Part shown: positions 41,651 through 49,604 of the stretch, piece after piece
How the letters are laid out: each line of letters opens with the position of its first letter
Numbering within the stretch: the stretch's first letter is position 1
Source: Erysipelotrichaceae bacterium OttesenSCG-928-M19
GTDB lineage: Bacteria > Bacillota_I > Bacilli_A > JAJDGJ01
NCBI GenBank assembly: GCA_030265585.1
Contig: JAJDGJ010000006.1
Location: 1-49,604, forward strand
DNA length: 49,604 bases
Direction of reading: 5' to 3'
Notes under the pieces: model-generated
What the model was told of the DNA's origin: nothing
What the model saw: only the letters and a program-made list of their open reading frames with translations
Databases searched by the model: none
Program-made: the position numbers and the translations under genes

Positions 41651-42628
41651 ATGATAATTAACTATAATTATAAATTAAAATTAAATAGAGATAAACTTAT
41701 TGATTTCTTAACTAGTCAAGGTTTACAATATGATGATAATATTGATACTTGTTTAGTTATTAAAGAGAACAATGATATTATTGCTTGTGCTTGTAAAAAG
41801 GATAATGTTTTTAAGATGATTGCTGTTTCTTGTCACTATCAATCACTTGATTATGTTGCAAAATTGGTTAGTGAGTTAATTGCAATTGCTCATAAACAAG
41901 GTATTTTTCATTATTTTATTTTCACTAAAATGATCTACGAACAACATTTTACTAATTTAGGATTTGCCTTATTGGTTTCTTATAAGGACATTGGTTTATT
42001 TGAAATGGGACATCCTACTTTTATTGAATATTATAGTAATATTCTTATAAAGCCAAATGGGCCTCGTGGTGCTATTGTTATGAATTGTAATCCATTTACA
42101 CTTGGTCATCGCTATTTAATTGAAGAAGCTTTAAAACAAGTTGATCAATTAATAATTTTTATTGTCCAAGAAGACCAATCCTTCTTTAGTTTTAGGGAAC
42201 GTTTTAAACTAGTTGAAGAAGGTGTCAAAGATCTTGAAAATGTTAGTGTCATTGCTAGTGGACCTTATATCATATCACAAGTTACTTTTCCAACTTATTT
42301 TCTAAAATCTTTAGATGACTTGGCAGAATATTATACAAGTATCGATATTAAATTATTTAAAGAAATCATGGAGCGTATGAGTATTACAAAGCGTTTTGTT
42401 GGTAGTGAACCGCATGATTTATTAACTAATTATTATAATGAACAATTAAAAAAATACTTAGGTGATGATTTAATTGTAATTGGAAGAAAGAGTCTAGATG
42501 AAACAATAATTAGTGCTAGTTTAGTTAGAAAATATTATGATAATAATGATTTTATAAAGATAAAACCTTTAGTAAATGAGAATACATATAATTTTTTATT
42601 AAGAAAGAAGGCAACAACTAGTGAATAA
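41651..42628 (+). CDS. CitC-like [citrate lyase] ligase-family protein, orphan
   Basis: A 325-residue protein with a GNAT-like N-terminal part (residues 20-115) and a nucleotidyltransferase domain starting IVMNCNPFTLGHRYLIEEAL (T-x-G-H motif near residue 145), continuing with RERFKLVEEG and VIGRKSLDETIISASLVRKY. This is the build of CitC, which uses ATP to acetylate the CitD prosthetic group of citrate lyase. No citD, citE or citF is near. It may serve a distant citrate lyase or another phosphopantetheine-type substrate. AGGAG precedes ATG. Its end overlaps rdgB by eight bases. Confidence 0.78.
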   Translation: MIINYNYKLKLNRDKLIDFLTSQGLQYDDNIDTCLVIKENNDIIACACKKDNVFKMIAVSCHYQSLDYVAKLVSELIAIAHKQGIFHYFIFTKMIYEQHFTNLGFALLVSYKDIGLFEMGHPTFIEYYSNILIKPNGPRGAIVMNCNPFTLGHRYLIEEALKQVDQLIIFIVQEDQSFFSFRERFKLVEEGVKDLENVSVIASGPYIISQVTFPTYFLKSLDDLAEYYTSIDIKLFKEIMERMSITKRFVGSEPHDLLTNYYNEQLKKYLGDDLIVIGRKSLDETIISASLVRKYYDNNDFIKIKPLVNENTYNFLLRKKATTSE

Positions 42629-43208
42629 GTTAATTGTAGCTAGTAATAATAAACATAAAATAATTGAGATTAAAGAAATGTTGGTTGATTTTGATATTGA
42701 AATTTTATCATTGGAAGAAGCAAATATTAATCTTGATGTTGAAGAAACGGGAACAAGTTTCAAAGAAAATGCTTTGTTGAAAGCTAAAGCAATCTATCAA
42801 ATTGTACAAATACCTGTTCTTAGTGACGATTCTGGTTTAGAAGTTGAAGCATTAGCAAATGAACCAGGTATCTATTCAGCACGATATGCTGGCCTTGATA
42901 AAGATGATAAAGCAAATAATGAGAAATTACTTACTAAGATGAAAAATCAAAAACATCGTAGTGCACGTTATGTATGTGCTATGGCATTAGTTATTGATAA
43001 TAAAACTATCCACTGTGTTGAAGATTATCTTTATGGTGAGATAATTGATGAATACCGTGGTACTAATGGTTTTGGATACGATCCATTATTTTATTTGAAA
43101 GATTTGGATAAAACGCTTGCTCAAATTAGTTTAGAAGAAAAAAATAGGCTTTCACATCGCTATAAAGCCTTGAAAAAAATTTATAATATTATAAAGGAGC
43201 TAGTTTAA
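42621..43208 (+). CDS. rdgB: XTP/dITP diphosphatase (non-canonical purine NTP pyrophosphatase)
   Basis: A 195-residue HAM1/RdgB enzyme that hydrolyses XTP and dITP to keep deaminated purines out of DNA. The N-terminus LIVASNNKHKIIEIKEML binds phosphate, LSDDSGLEVEAL near residue 68 gives the metal and catalytic Asp, and GTNGFGYDPLFYL plus SHRYKALKKI are the other blocks. Start GTG 42621 overlaps the CitC-like gene by eight bases; its stop TAA overlaps trmL ATG by one base. Confidence 0.95.
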   Translation: MNKLIVASNNKHKIIEIKEMLVDFDIEILSLEEANINLDVEETGTSFKENALLKAKAIYQIVQIPVLSDDSGLEVEALANEPGIYSARYAGLDKDDKANNEKLLTKMKNQKHRSARYVCAMALVIDNKTIHCVEDYLYGEIIDEYRGTNGFGYDPLFYLKDLDKTLAQISLEEKNRLSHRYKALKKIYNIIKELV

Positions 43209-43717
43209 TGGCACTTAATGTTGTTTTATACGAACCAGAAATACCACAAAATACCGGTAATATTATTAGAACTTGTGTAGCAACTAATACAAAATTACAT
43301 TTGATAGAACCTTTAGGATTTGATTTATATAAAAAAGATGTTAGGCGAAGTACAGCCAATCATCTTGAAGGGTTAAACTATCAAGTATATCCTGATTATG
43401 ATACTTTTGTAAAAGAAAATCATGGTAGTTATTATTATTTGACAAGGTATGGCAAAAAAGCTCATTCTGAGTTTAATTTTTCCAATACTACAGAAGAGAT
43501 CTATTTTATTTTTGGTAAAGAAAGTAGTGGAATCCCATATGAGATTTTAAAAGCTCATCTAGATCATTGTTTAAGAATTCCGATGGCAAAATCGGCACGA
43601 AGTTTAAATCTTTCTAATTGTGTGAGTATTATTATCTATGAAGCACTAAGACAACAAGATTATCCAGATTTAAGCTTAGTTGAAGTGCAAAAGGGTGCTG
43701 ATTTTTTAAATAAATAA
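43208..43717 (+). CDS. trmL: tRNA (cytidine/uridine-34-2'-O)-methyltransferase TrmL
   Basis: A 169-residue SPOUT enzyme that methylates the ribose of the wobble base in tRNA-Leu. The family signature NVVLYEPEIPQNTGNIIRTC stands at the start, LHLIEPLGFDLYKKDVRR follows and the trefoil knot has YFIFGKESSGIP and RIPMAKSARSLNLSNCVSII. It overlaps rdgB by one base. A bidirectional terminator follows. Confidence 0.94.
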   Translation: MALNVVLYEPEIPQNTGNIIRTCVATNTKLHLIEPLGFDLYKKDVRRSTANHLEGLNYQVYPDYDTFVKENHGSYYYLTRYGKKAHSEFNFSNTTEEIYFIFGKESSGIPYEILKAHLDHCLRIPMAKSARSLNLSNCVSIIIYEALRQQDYPDLSLVEVQKGADFLNK

Positions 43718-43721
43718 CTAA

Positions 43722-43751
43722 AAAGAAGTATAAATAATTTTATACTTCTTT
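43722..43751. terminator. Bidirectional terminator between trmL and folD
   Basis: AAAGAAGTATAAA / TTTATACTTCTTT, thirteen pairs around a four-base loop, lies between the convergent genes; the stop codon of folD is inside. Confidence 0.88.
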
Positions 43752-44594
43752 CTTATTTTGTTCTTGGATTAGTTTAGCTTTAAAAACTTGTTTAGCAAGT
43801 ATCATCGTTGTTATTGATCCCACACCACCTGGAACAGGTGTAATATATTTAACTTTATCAATTACATTATCAAAGTCAACATCACCATAAATTTTATCAT
43901 TTTCAACATTAATACCAACATCAATAACAATAGCATTCTCTTTAACATGCTTAGCTTTTATTAAGTGTTTTACACCTGCTGCTGCTACAATAATATCGGC
44001 TTTTGAGCATTCTTTAACTAAATCTCTTGTTAAAGTACGACAAGTTGTTACAGTTGCTTTACGATTCAACATTAAAAGTGATAAAGGTCTTCCTACAGCC
44101 ATTCCAGCACCAACAATAGTAACATTAAGACCACCAATATCAATTTTTAAATAGTCAATAATTTCCATTATAGCTTGAGGTGTACAAGGGACAAAACCAA
44201 AATCATCAGATGTGAAGAGACGTGCTATATTTGTATATGACATGCCATCAATATCTTTATCATGATCAATCAAGCGTGCTACCAGATCTGCATCTATTTG
44301 CTTAGGTAAGGGACGAAGGATGATAATACCATTAATATCATCATCATTATTTAAGTTAATAATGGTATCAATAAAGATTTCTTGAGCAACATTAGTAGTA
44401 AAAGTTTCTAATTGCGTATTTATATTTAGTTCTTTAAATTTTTTAACAATTGATTTTTCATAAGTAATATCATCACCATTATTTCCAACACGAACAATAG
44501 CAACCTTAGTATCTTTATTTTTAATTTGTTGTTTTAAATTAGCTATTTCTTCATTTATTTTTAAAGCAATATCTTTTCCTTTGATTATCTTCAT
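43740..44594 (-). CDS. folD: FolD-family methylenetetrahydrofolate dehydrogenase/cyclohydrolase
   Basis: A 284-residue FolD-family enzyme of folate one-carbon metabolism. The C-terminal NADP domain is typical: NVTIVGAGMAVGRPLSLLML near residue 170, IDVGINVENDKIYGDVDFD and YITPVPGGVGSITTMIL. In the catalytic N-terminal domain the segment is DDITYEKSIVKKF, whereas classical FolD has a Lys four residues after the Tyr (YVxxK). Here that place is Ile, as in a clostridial subfamily with YERGAxKR, so the cyclohydrolase activity may be weak or absent. Start ATG at 44594; no partner gene. Dehydrogenase role is likely, bifunctionality is uncertain. Confidence 0.85.
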   Translation of the reverse strand: MKIIKGKDIALKINEEIANLKQQIKNKDTKVAIVRVGNNGDDITYEKSIVKKFKELNINTQLETFTTNVAQEIFIDTIINLNNDDDINGIIILRPLPKQIDADLVARLIDHDKDIDGMSYTNIARLFTSDDFGFVPCTPQAIMEIIDYLKIDIGGLNVTIVGAGMAVGRPLSLLMLNRKATVTTCRTLTRDLVKECSKADIIVAAAGVKHLIKAKHVKENAIVIDVGINVENDKIYGDVDFDNVIDKVKYITPVPGGVGSITTMILAKQVFKAKLIQEQNKKEV

Positions 44595-44671
44595 TTTCTA
44601 ACCTCACAATCTTTTATATTCTACCATTTTTTTTACTAAAATTAAATAGATATAATTGAATATGTACATTT

Positions 44672-44698
44672 TTAGCACTCTTATTGATTGAGTGCTAA
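44672..44698 (+). promoter_or_regulatory. CIRCE operator (HrcA site) before clpB
   Basis: TTAGCACTC-N9-GAGTGCTAA is a perfect match to the CIRCE consensus. It overlaps the -35 and spacer of the clpB promoter, so the HrcA repressor would block transcription until heat shock. Confidence 0.95.
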
Positions 44699-44712
44699 AT
44701 TAATTGTATAAT
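44684..44712 (+). promoter_or_regulatory. clpB promoter
   Basis: TTGATT at 44684-44689 and TATAAT at 44707-44712 with a 17-base spacer. The CIRCE repeat covers the -35 box and most of the spacer. Confidence 0.85.
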
Positions 44713-44742
44713 AATAATGGAAATAAATAAGGAGGAGATAAT

Positions 44743-47319
44743 ATGAATCCAGATAAATTTACAAATAAAGTTAATGAAGCATTAATAAATGCAAATACTT
44801 TAGCAATTGAACATAAAAACTTGAATGTTGACACAGTTCATATTATGAATGCTATCTTAACAGATAAAGACTCATTTATTTATCGTATCTTAGATAATCT
44901 AAATATTAATAAAGATGATTTTAGAAATGAAATGGTTGAATTACTTGAAAAAGAAACTACATCTAGTAATTTAGTTGATCAATTAGGAATGAGTGCCCAT
45001 TTAAATAGTTTATTTATTGATGCTGATAAGATAAGAAGTAAGATGAATGATGATTATTTATCTATTGAACATCTTTTTTTGGCTTTTGTTTCACAAAAAG
45101 ATTCTCGATTTAAGCCAATTTTAAATCGTTTTAATCTAAATCGAAAAAATGTTGAAGAGGCTATTAATGTTATTAGAAAAAATCGTAATGTTACCTCAAA
45201 AGATCCAGAAGAAACATATGATGCATTAGAAAAATATGGACGTAATCTCGTTGAAGATGCTCGCAACAATAAGATAGATCCAGTTATAGGACGTGATGAA
45301 GAGATTAGACGTGTGATAAGAATTTTATCACGAAAAACAAAGAACAATCCTGTTTTAATAGGTGAACCAGGTGTTGGTAAAACAGCAATCGTTGAAGGTT
45401 TAGCACAGCGTATTGTTCGTCAAGATGTTCCTGATGGTTTAAAAGATAAAATAATTTATGAATTAGATATGGGTGCATTAATTGCAGGCGCAAAATATCG
45501 TGGGGAATTTGAAGAACGATTAAAAGCAGTACTTGCAGAAATAAAAGATGCTAATGGTCAAATTATATTGTTTATTGATGAATTACATACTTTAGTTGGA
45601 GCTGGTGCAACTGAGGGTGCTATGGATGCTTCAAATCTATTAAAACCTATGTTAGCTCGTGGTGAATTACACTGTGTTGGAGCAACTACAATTAGTGAAT
45701 ATCAAAAATATATTGAAAAAGATGCAGCTTTAGAGAGAAGATTTCAAAAAGTTATGGTTGTTGAACCTACTTTAGAAGATAGTGTTTCAATTTTAAGAGG
45801 GTTAAAAGAACGTTTTGAAATTCATCATGGTGTTAAAATACAGGATGAAGCAATTATTGCAGCAGTAAAATTATCTCAGCGTTATATAACTGATCGTTTT
45901 TTACCTGATAAAGCTATAGATTTAATTGATGAGGCTTGTGCAACAATTAGAACTGAAATTGATTCAATGCCAAGTGAATTAGATGAGTTAACTAGAAGAA
46001 TTAGAATGTTAGAAATAGAGGAAACATCTCTAAAAAAAGAAAAAAGTAAGAAAACTAAAGAAAGACTTGTTAATATTCAAAAAGAATTAGCTAATTTAAA
46101 AGAAGAAGAACAAGTAATGAATGCTCGTTGGGTTAATGAGAAAAGTGATATTGCAAAAATTCAAAAATTAAAAGAAGATTTAGATAAAGCTAAGCATGAT
46201 TTAGAACAAGCTAAATCAAATGCACAACTTGAAGAAGCAGCACGTTTACAATATGGAGTTATTCCAGAATTAGAAAAAAATCTAAAAGCTAATGAAGTAT
46301 TGGAAATGGCAGATGAAGATCGTCTTTTAACTGAATCGGTAAGTGAAAATGAAGTAGCTCAAATTGTTTCTAATTGGACAAGTATTCCAGTTGCTAAACT
46401 AATTAAAAAAGATCGAGAAAAGATTTTATCATTAGAGGATAATCTTAAGGGAATGGTTTTTGGTCAAGATGAGGCAATTCAAAAGATATCAGATGCAATA
46501 ATTAGATCACGTGCTAAAATACAAGATCCTAATCGTCCAATTGGTTCTTTTATGTTTTTAGGTCCTACAGGAGTAGGAAAAACAGAGATAGCTAAATCAT
46601 TAGCTATCGAATTATTTGATAGTAAAGATCAAATTGTCCGTATTGATATGTCTGAATATATGGAAAAACATAGTGTATCTCGTTTAGTAGGAGCACCACC
46701 TGGTTATGTTGGTTATGATGAAGGTGGGCAGTTGACAAATGCTATTCGTCGTAAACCATATTCAATTATTCTTTTGGATGAGATAGAAAAAGCACATAAA
46801 GATGTCTTCAATATTTTGTTACAAATACTTGATGATGGTCAGTTAACTGATTCAAAAGGACGATTGGTTGACTTTAAAAATACTATTATTATTATGACAT
46901 CTAATCTAGGTAGTGAATATATTTTAGAAAACAATGATGAAGCGAATAAAAAACTTGTTAATGACCTTTTAAAATCACATTTTAGACCTGAGTTTTTAAA
47001 TAGAATTGATGAAATTATTACTTTCAATCCATTAACAAAAGATTTAGTTGCTAATATCATTAATAAGTTTATTAATGAAGTAGCATTACGCTTAAAAGAG
47101 GACAATATCACATTAACAATATCAGATAAAGCTATCGATAAGATTATTGAAAATGGTTTTGATTCAGTCTATGGAGCTCGTCCTCTAAAGAGATATATTC
47201 AAAAAAATATTGAGACGCTAATTGCAAAAGAAATAATTAAAGATAATATCTTAGCAAATGATAAGATTATCATTGATTATGATAAAGATTTTATAATTAC
47301 TAAAAATCAATATAATTAA
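44743..47319 (+). CDS. clpB: ATP-dependent disaggregase ClpB
   Basis: Heat-shock Hsp100 that, with DnaK, pulls proteins out of aggregates. Domains in order: Clp N repeat (1-145), AAA-1 with Walker [14 protein letters not shown] near residue 205 and Walker [15 protein letters not shown], the coiled M-domain (about 400-530), AAA-2 with [13 protein letters not shown] near 607 and Walker [12 protein letters not shown], and the C-terminal D2 small domain. The M-domain marks ClpB rather than ClpA/C. At 858 residues it is full length. AAGGAGG precedes ATG. It is controlled by a perfect CIRCE site. Confidence 0.96.
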   Translation: MNPDKFTNKVNEALINANTLAIEHKNLNVDTVHIMNAILTDKDSFIYRILDNLNINKDDFRNEMVELLEKETTSSNLVDQLGMSAHLNSLFIDADKIRSKMNDDYLSIEHLFLAFVSQKDSRFKPILNRFNLNRKNVEEAINVIRKNRNVTSKDPEETYDALEKYGRNLVEDARNNKIDPVIGRDEEIRRVIRILSRKTKNNPVLIGEPGVGKTAIVEGLAQRIVRQDVPDGLKDKIIYELDMGALIAGAKYRGEFEERLKAVLAEIKDANGQIILFIDELHTLVGAGATEGAMDASNLLKPMLARGELHCVGATTISEYQKYIEKDAALERRFQKVMVVEPTLEDSVSILRGLKERFEIHHGVKIQDEAIIAAVKLSQRYITDRFLPDKAIDLIDEACATIRTEIDSMPSELDELTRRIRMLEIEETSLKKEKSKKTKERLVNIQKELANLKEEEQVMNARWVNEKSDIAKIQKLKEDLDKAKHDLEQAKSNAQLEEAARLQYGVIPELEKNLKANEVLEMADEDRLLTESVSENEVAQIVSNWTSIPVAKLIKKDREKILSLEDNLKGMVFGQDEAIQKISDAIIRSRAKIQDPNRPIGSFMFLGPTGVGKTEIAKSLAIELFDSKDQIVRIDMSEYMEKHSVSRLVGAPPGYVGYDEGGQLTNAIRRKPYSIILLDEIEKAHKDVFNILLQILDDGQLTDSKGRLVDFKNTIIIMTSNLGSEYILENNDEANKKLVNDLLKSHFRPEFLNRIDEIITFNPLTKDLVANIINKFINEVALRLKEDNITLTISDKAIDKIIENGFDSVYGARPLKRYIQKNIETLIAKEIIKDNILANDKIIIDYDKDFIITKNQYN

Positions 47320-47325
47320 AAAAAG

Positions 47326-47354
47326 AAACAATCTATATAAATAGATTGTTTTTA
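47326..47354. terminator. Terminator between clpB and ktrA
   Basis: AAACAATCTAT / ATAGATTGTTT around ATAA with flanking A and T runs, placed between the convergent genes and usable from both sides. Confidence 0.88.
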
Positions 47355-48017
47355 TAATACTGTTTCAAATTTATTTAAGGCATTATCTTCGCCAATAATA
47401 ATTAGTGAATCATTTTCTTGGATCATAGTTTCTTTATTAGGTAGAATAATTTCATCATCACGCTTTATTGCCGCAATCATAACATTGTATTTTTCCTTTA
47501 TTTGAGCTTCTTTTAAAGTTTTTCCAGTAAACCTTGTTTTGCGAGGGAATAGTTCAATTATGCTATATTTTTCTCCTAGAAGAGAAACATAGTCAGCAAT
47601 AACTGGTATAGCAATTGTCAAAGCAACTTTTTCACCCATTTCATGTTCAGGCATAATAATGTTTCCTTCTGGGATACCAAGTTTTAATAATGCAGCACGA
47701 TGTTGATAATTACTTGCTTTAACAGTAAGGTTATTAACACCCATATCTTTCAAAAGTAAAGTAGTAATAATACTTGATTCAATATGAGAACCAATCGCCA
47801 CAACAACATGATCAAAGTTATTAACACCTAGTTGCTCTAATGCTTCTTCATCACGAGTATCACATATCTTTACAAACTCTGTTTTACTAGCATAACGAGC
47901 AACACGACTTTCTTCCATATCAACAACAGTTACTCTTTGTTTATTATCTAATAATGTATTAACAATAGAACTACCAAATCTTCCTAAACCAATTACTAAG
48001 ACATCTTTTATTTGCAT
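47352..48017 (-). CDS. ktrA: Potassium uptake regulatory subunit KtrA/TrkA type
   Basis: A 221-residue cytoplasmic RCK protein that gates the KtrB potassium channel. RCK_N (1-140) shows the nucleotide motif VIGLGRFGSSIVNTL with VVDMEESRV as the acidic end of strand 2; RCK_C (about 145-221) has the small ligand domain which in KtrA/KtrC binds c-di-AMP in other Firmicutes. The start ATG 48017 is chosen by GGGAGTG in front and by the family start. ktrB lies divergently on the other side of a 225-base space; in most genomes the subunits are co-transcribed or unlinked. Confidence 0.9.
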   Translation of the reverse strand: MQIKDVLVIGLGRFGSSIVNTLLDNKQRVTVVDMEESRVARYASKTEFVKICDTRDEEALEQLGVNNFDHVVVAIGSHIESSIITTLLLKDMGVNNLTVKASNYQHRAALLKLGIPEGNIIMPEHEMGEKVALTIAIPVIADYVSLLGEKYSIIELFPRKTRFTGKTLKEAQIKEKYNVMIAAIKRDDEIILPNKETMIQENDSLIIIGEDNALNKFETVL

Positions 48018-48242
48018 ATTTCTCACTCCCATTACAGCAATATTATACTATTTTATTTATAAATTGCAATACATTTCTTTTTTACTTTACTAATTCATTT
48101 TTTCGTGGTAGACTAGTTTAGTCAAAGCATTATCGTTTTTAAAAGTAAGGATAGCTTTAGCTTAAAATGATGACCAATAGTTTACTTTTAAAATAGTAAA
48201 TGATAAAATGCAATTACATAGAATAGATGAAGAAGGTATATA

Positions 48243-49604
48243 ATGAAACATAGAAGCAAACCTCTTATGGGCAAAAGAAATAGAAAAATTGTTTTTAAAA
48301 GAAATATTGCTTTAAGTTATTTTATTATGATTATTTTAGGAACAATTTTATTGTTTTCACCAATTACGACAAGTAGTAATAATCATGTTTCGTTAATTGA
48401 TGCTTTTTTTGTATCGGCATCTGCTTTTACTGATACTGGTTTAACACCAATTAGTATCCATGAATCATTTAATCGATTTGGACAGATTGTTATTTTAATT
48501 TTAGTTCAAGTTGGTGCAATTGGTTTAATGACAATGAAAGCCGTACTGTTCTTGTTGATAAATAAAAAAATATCGACTGCTGATCGTATGATGATCCACA
48601 ATGAACAAAGACAAACTAAAGTAAGTGGTATGGTTAAATTAATTAAAGATGCAGTTTTAATATTACTTAGTGCCCAAATACTTTTTACAATAATAGTTAC
48701 TCTACATATGGTGTTGTTTTATGATCATTCAATCTTAAATAGTTTATGGTTTTCCTATTTTCATGTAACATCAGCACTTACTAATGTTGGTTTTGATTTA
48801 ACAGGTAGTAGTTTAGCTGCCTTTAGCACTGATTATCTTTTCCAATCATATATCATGTTTTTGATTATTTTAGGTGGGTTAGGTTTTCCTGTTTTAATCG
48901 ATATTAAAAGATATTGTATTGCTAGAAAAAATAAAGAGAGCTTTCGTTTTTCACTATTTTCAAAAATAAGTTTTTATACATATTTTATTGTTGGCATAAT
49001 AGGATTTATCATTATATTATTTCTAGATTATGAATTTATTTTTGTAGAACAAGAAGGAATGAAAGGTGTTTTCTATGCATTATTTCAGGTTGTTTCATCT
49101 CGAAGTTGTGGTTTAGTTACACTTGATTTAAATTCGTTTTCATCGGGCAGTCAATTGGTTTTAGGCTTATTAATGTTTATCGGAGCAGCACCTGCCTCAA
49201 CTGGTGGTGGCGTTAGAACAACTACCATTGCTTTAATGGTATTGTATTTAATTAATTTTGCTTCAAATAAACGTGATGTTGAAGCCTTTAATCGCCGTAT
49301 TCCTATGGATACAATTTTTAAAGCCTTTGTTTCTTTTAGTATCGGTGGAATATTAGTGGTATTATCATCTGTTTTAATTATTGGTTTAAATAGTAATGTC
49401 CCAATTATAGATATTGTTTTTGAAGTTACTTCAGCATTTGGAACAACGGGAATGTCTTTAGGAATAACCAAGAATTTTGAACCAATTAGTAAAATTATAA
49501 TTGCTCTATTAATGATGATTGGTCAATTAGGTATTACAAATGCAATGATTGTATTCTCACGTAATAAAGAGGATAGTAATACAATACGATTGCCAGAAGA
49601 AAAT
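48243..49604 (+). CDS. ktrB: Potassium channel subunit KtrB/TrkH type, cut by window end
   Basis: The frame is open from ATG 48243 to the end of the window (454 codons) without a stop, so only the C-terminus is lacking. It is a superfamily-K-transporter membrane protein with four M1-P-M2 repeats. The pore loops are SAFTDTGLTP, TSALTNVGFDLTG, VSSRSCGLVTLD and TSAFGTTGMSLG, each with the central Gly of the filter (DTG, NVG, SCG, TTG). It transports K+ with KtrA, encoded divergently. AAGGTATATA precedes ATG, so the ribosome site is modest. No terminator or end can be seen. Confidence 0.93.
   Translation, partial: MKHRSKPLMGKRNRKIVFKRNIALSYFIMIILGTILLFSPITTSSNNHVSLIDAFFVSASAFTDTGLTPISIHESFNRFGQIVILILVQVGAIGLMTMKAVLFLLINKKISTADRMMIHNEQRQTKVSGMVKLIKDAVLILLSAQILFTIIVTLHMVLFYDHSILNSLWFSYFHVTSALTNVGFDLTGSSLAAFSTDYLFQSYIMFLIILGGLGFPVLIDIKRYCIARKNKESFRFSLFSKISFYTYFIVGIIGFIIILFLDYEFIFVEQEGMKGVFYALFQVVSSRSCGLVTLDLNSFSSGSQLVLGLLMFIGAAPASTGGGVRTTTIALMVLYLINFASNKRDVEAFNRRIPMDTIFKAFVSFSIGGILVVLSSVLIIGLNSNVPIIDIVFEVTSAFGTTGMSLGITKNFEPISKIIIALLMMIGQLGITNAMIVFSRNKEDSNTIRLPEEN

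Noticed and set aside
49151-49471. Minus-strand frame inside ktrB
   Set aside because: The plus strand is an unbroken KtrB frame with four pore loops; the minus frame is a shadow.
1-49604. CRISPR array, transposon ends or replication origin
   Set aside because: No regularly spaced direct repeats with spacers, no transposase and no DnaA-box cluster were seen by eye.

Overview
The window is about 49.6 kb of AT-rich chromosome (roughly 30 percent GC by eye) from a low-GC Gram-positive bacterium. The gene content and the order recJ-apt-rel-hisS-aspS fit Bacillota of the Bacilli/Erysipelotrichia type; I cannot name a genus. The standard code is used: TGA ends host genes such as the second SMR gene, and Trp is TGG throughout. 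The host has classic TTGACA-17-TATAAT promoters, AGGAGG-type ribosome sites, hairpin-plus-T terminators and a perfect CIRCE element.

Layout. 1-400: tRNA cluster (Thr partial, Tyr, Gln, Lys, Leu). 0.5-8.5 kb: short transcription units: alanine racemase, a bacterioferritin with a DtxR/IdeR-like box, a C39-like peptidase, an FMN reductase gene interrupted by TGA, a LEA-like helical protein, an MgtC protein, a paired SMR exporter behind a two-hairpin leader that looks like a guanidine riboswitch, a DUF4846 lipoprotein and a flavin reductase. 8.5-11.57 kb: two TrmA/RlmD-type RNA methyltransferases flanking a DUF1801 gene.

11.53 to about 18.4 kb: a higher-GC island whose left edge falls exactly in the last codons of the second methyltransferase gene, a known attachment site of integrative elements. 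It holds remnants of a restriction/defence module (frameshifted DUF4268 gene, HTH excisionase-like gene, HsdM fragment, DUF262 fragment). These are followed by cargo of the kind found in Gram-positive resistance clusters: an aminoglycoside-type nucleotidyltransferase, a SAM methyltransferase, a broken HD-domain gene, a GrpB-family protein and a P-loop kinase. At the right there is a decayed stretch carrying the tail of another RlmD-like gene. No integrase, relaxase or transposase is visible, so the element is a non-autonomous relic. Two unknown genes (18.5-20.3 kb) follow, then host sequence resumes with an aminotransferase gene.

21.8-28.8 kb: cardiolipin synthase and proC (minus strand), an AI-2E family transporter, a threonine aldolase-nitrilase pair, a small cationic secreted protein and an unknown gene. 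28.9-43.7 kb: a dense housekeeping run on the plus strand (mutM, coaE, nfo, recJ, apt, rel, hisS, aspS, DUF896, cyclophilin, tkt, yneF, a CitC-like ligase, rdgB, trmL), many with 1-34 nt overlaps. It covers base-excision repair, nucleotide salvage and cleansing, the stringent response and tRNA charging. 43.7-49.6 kb: folD (of a subfamily lacking the usual catalytic Lys), HrcA-type regulated clpB, and divergent ktrA and ktrB genes for potassium uptake, the last running off the window.

The points most worth following are the rlmD-anchored decayed defence/resistance island, its helically phased operator repeats, the riboswitch-like leader of the SMR pair, the iron-box-like site at bfr and the unknown 409-residue protein beside the island.
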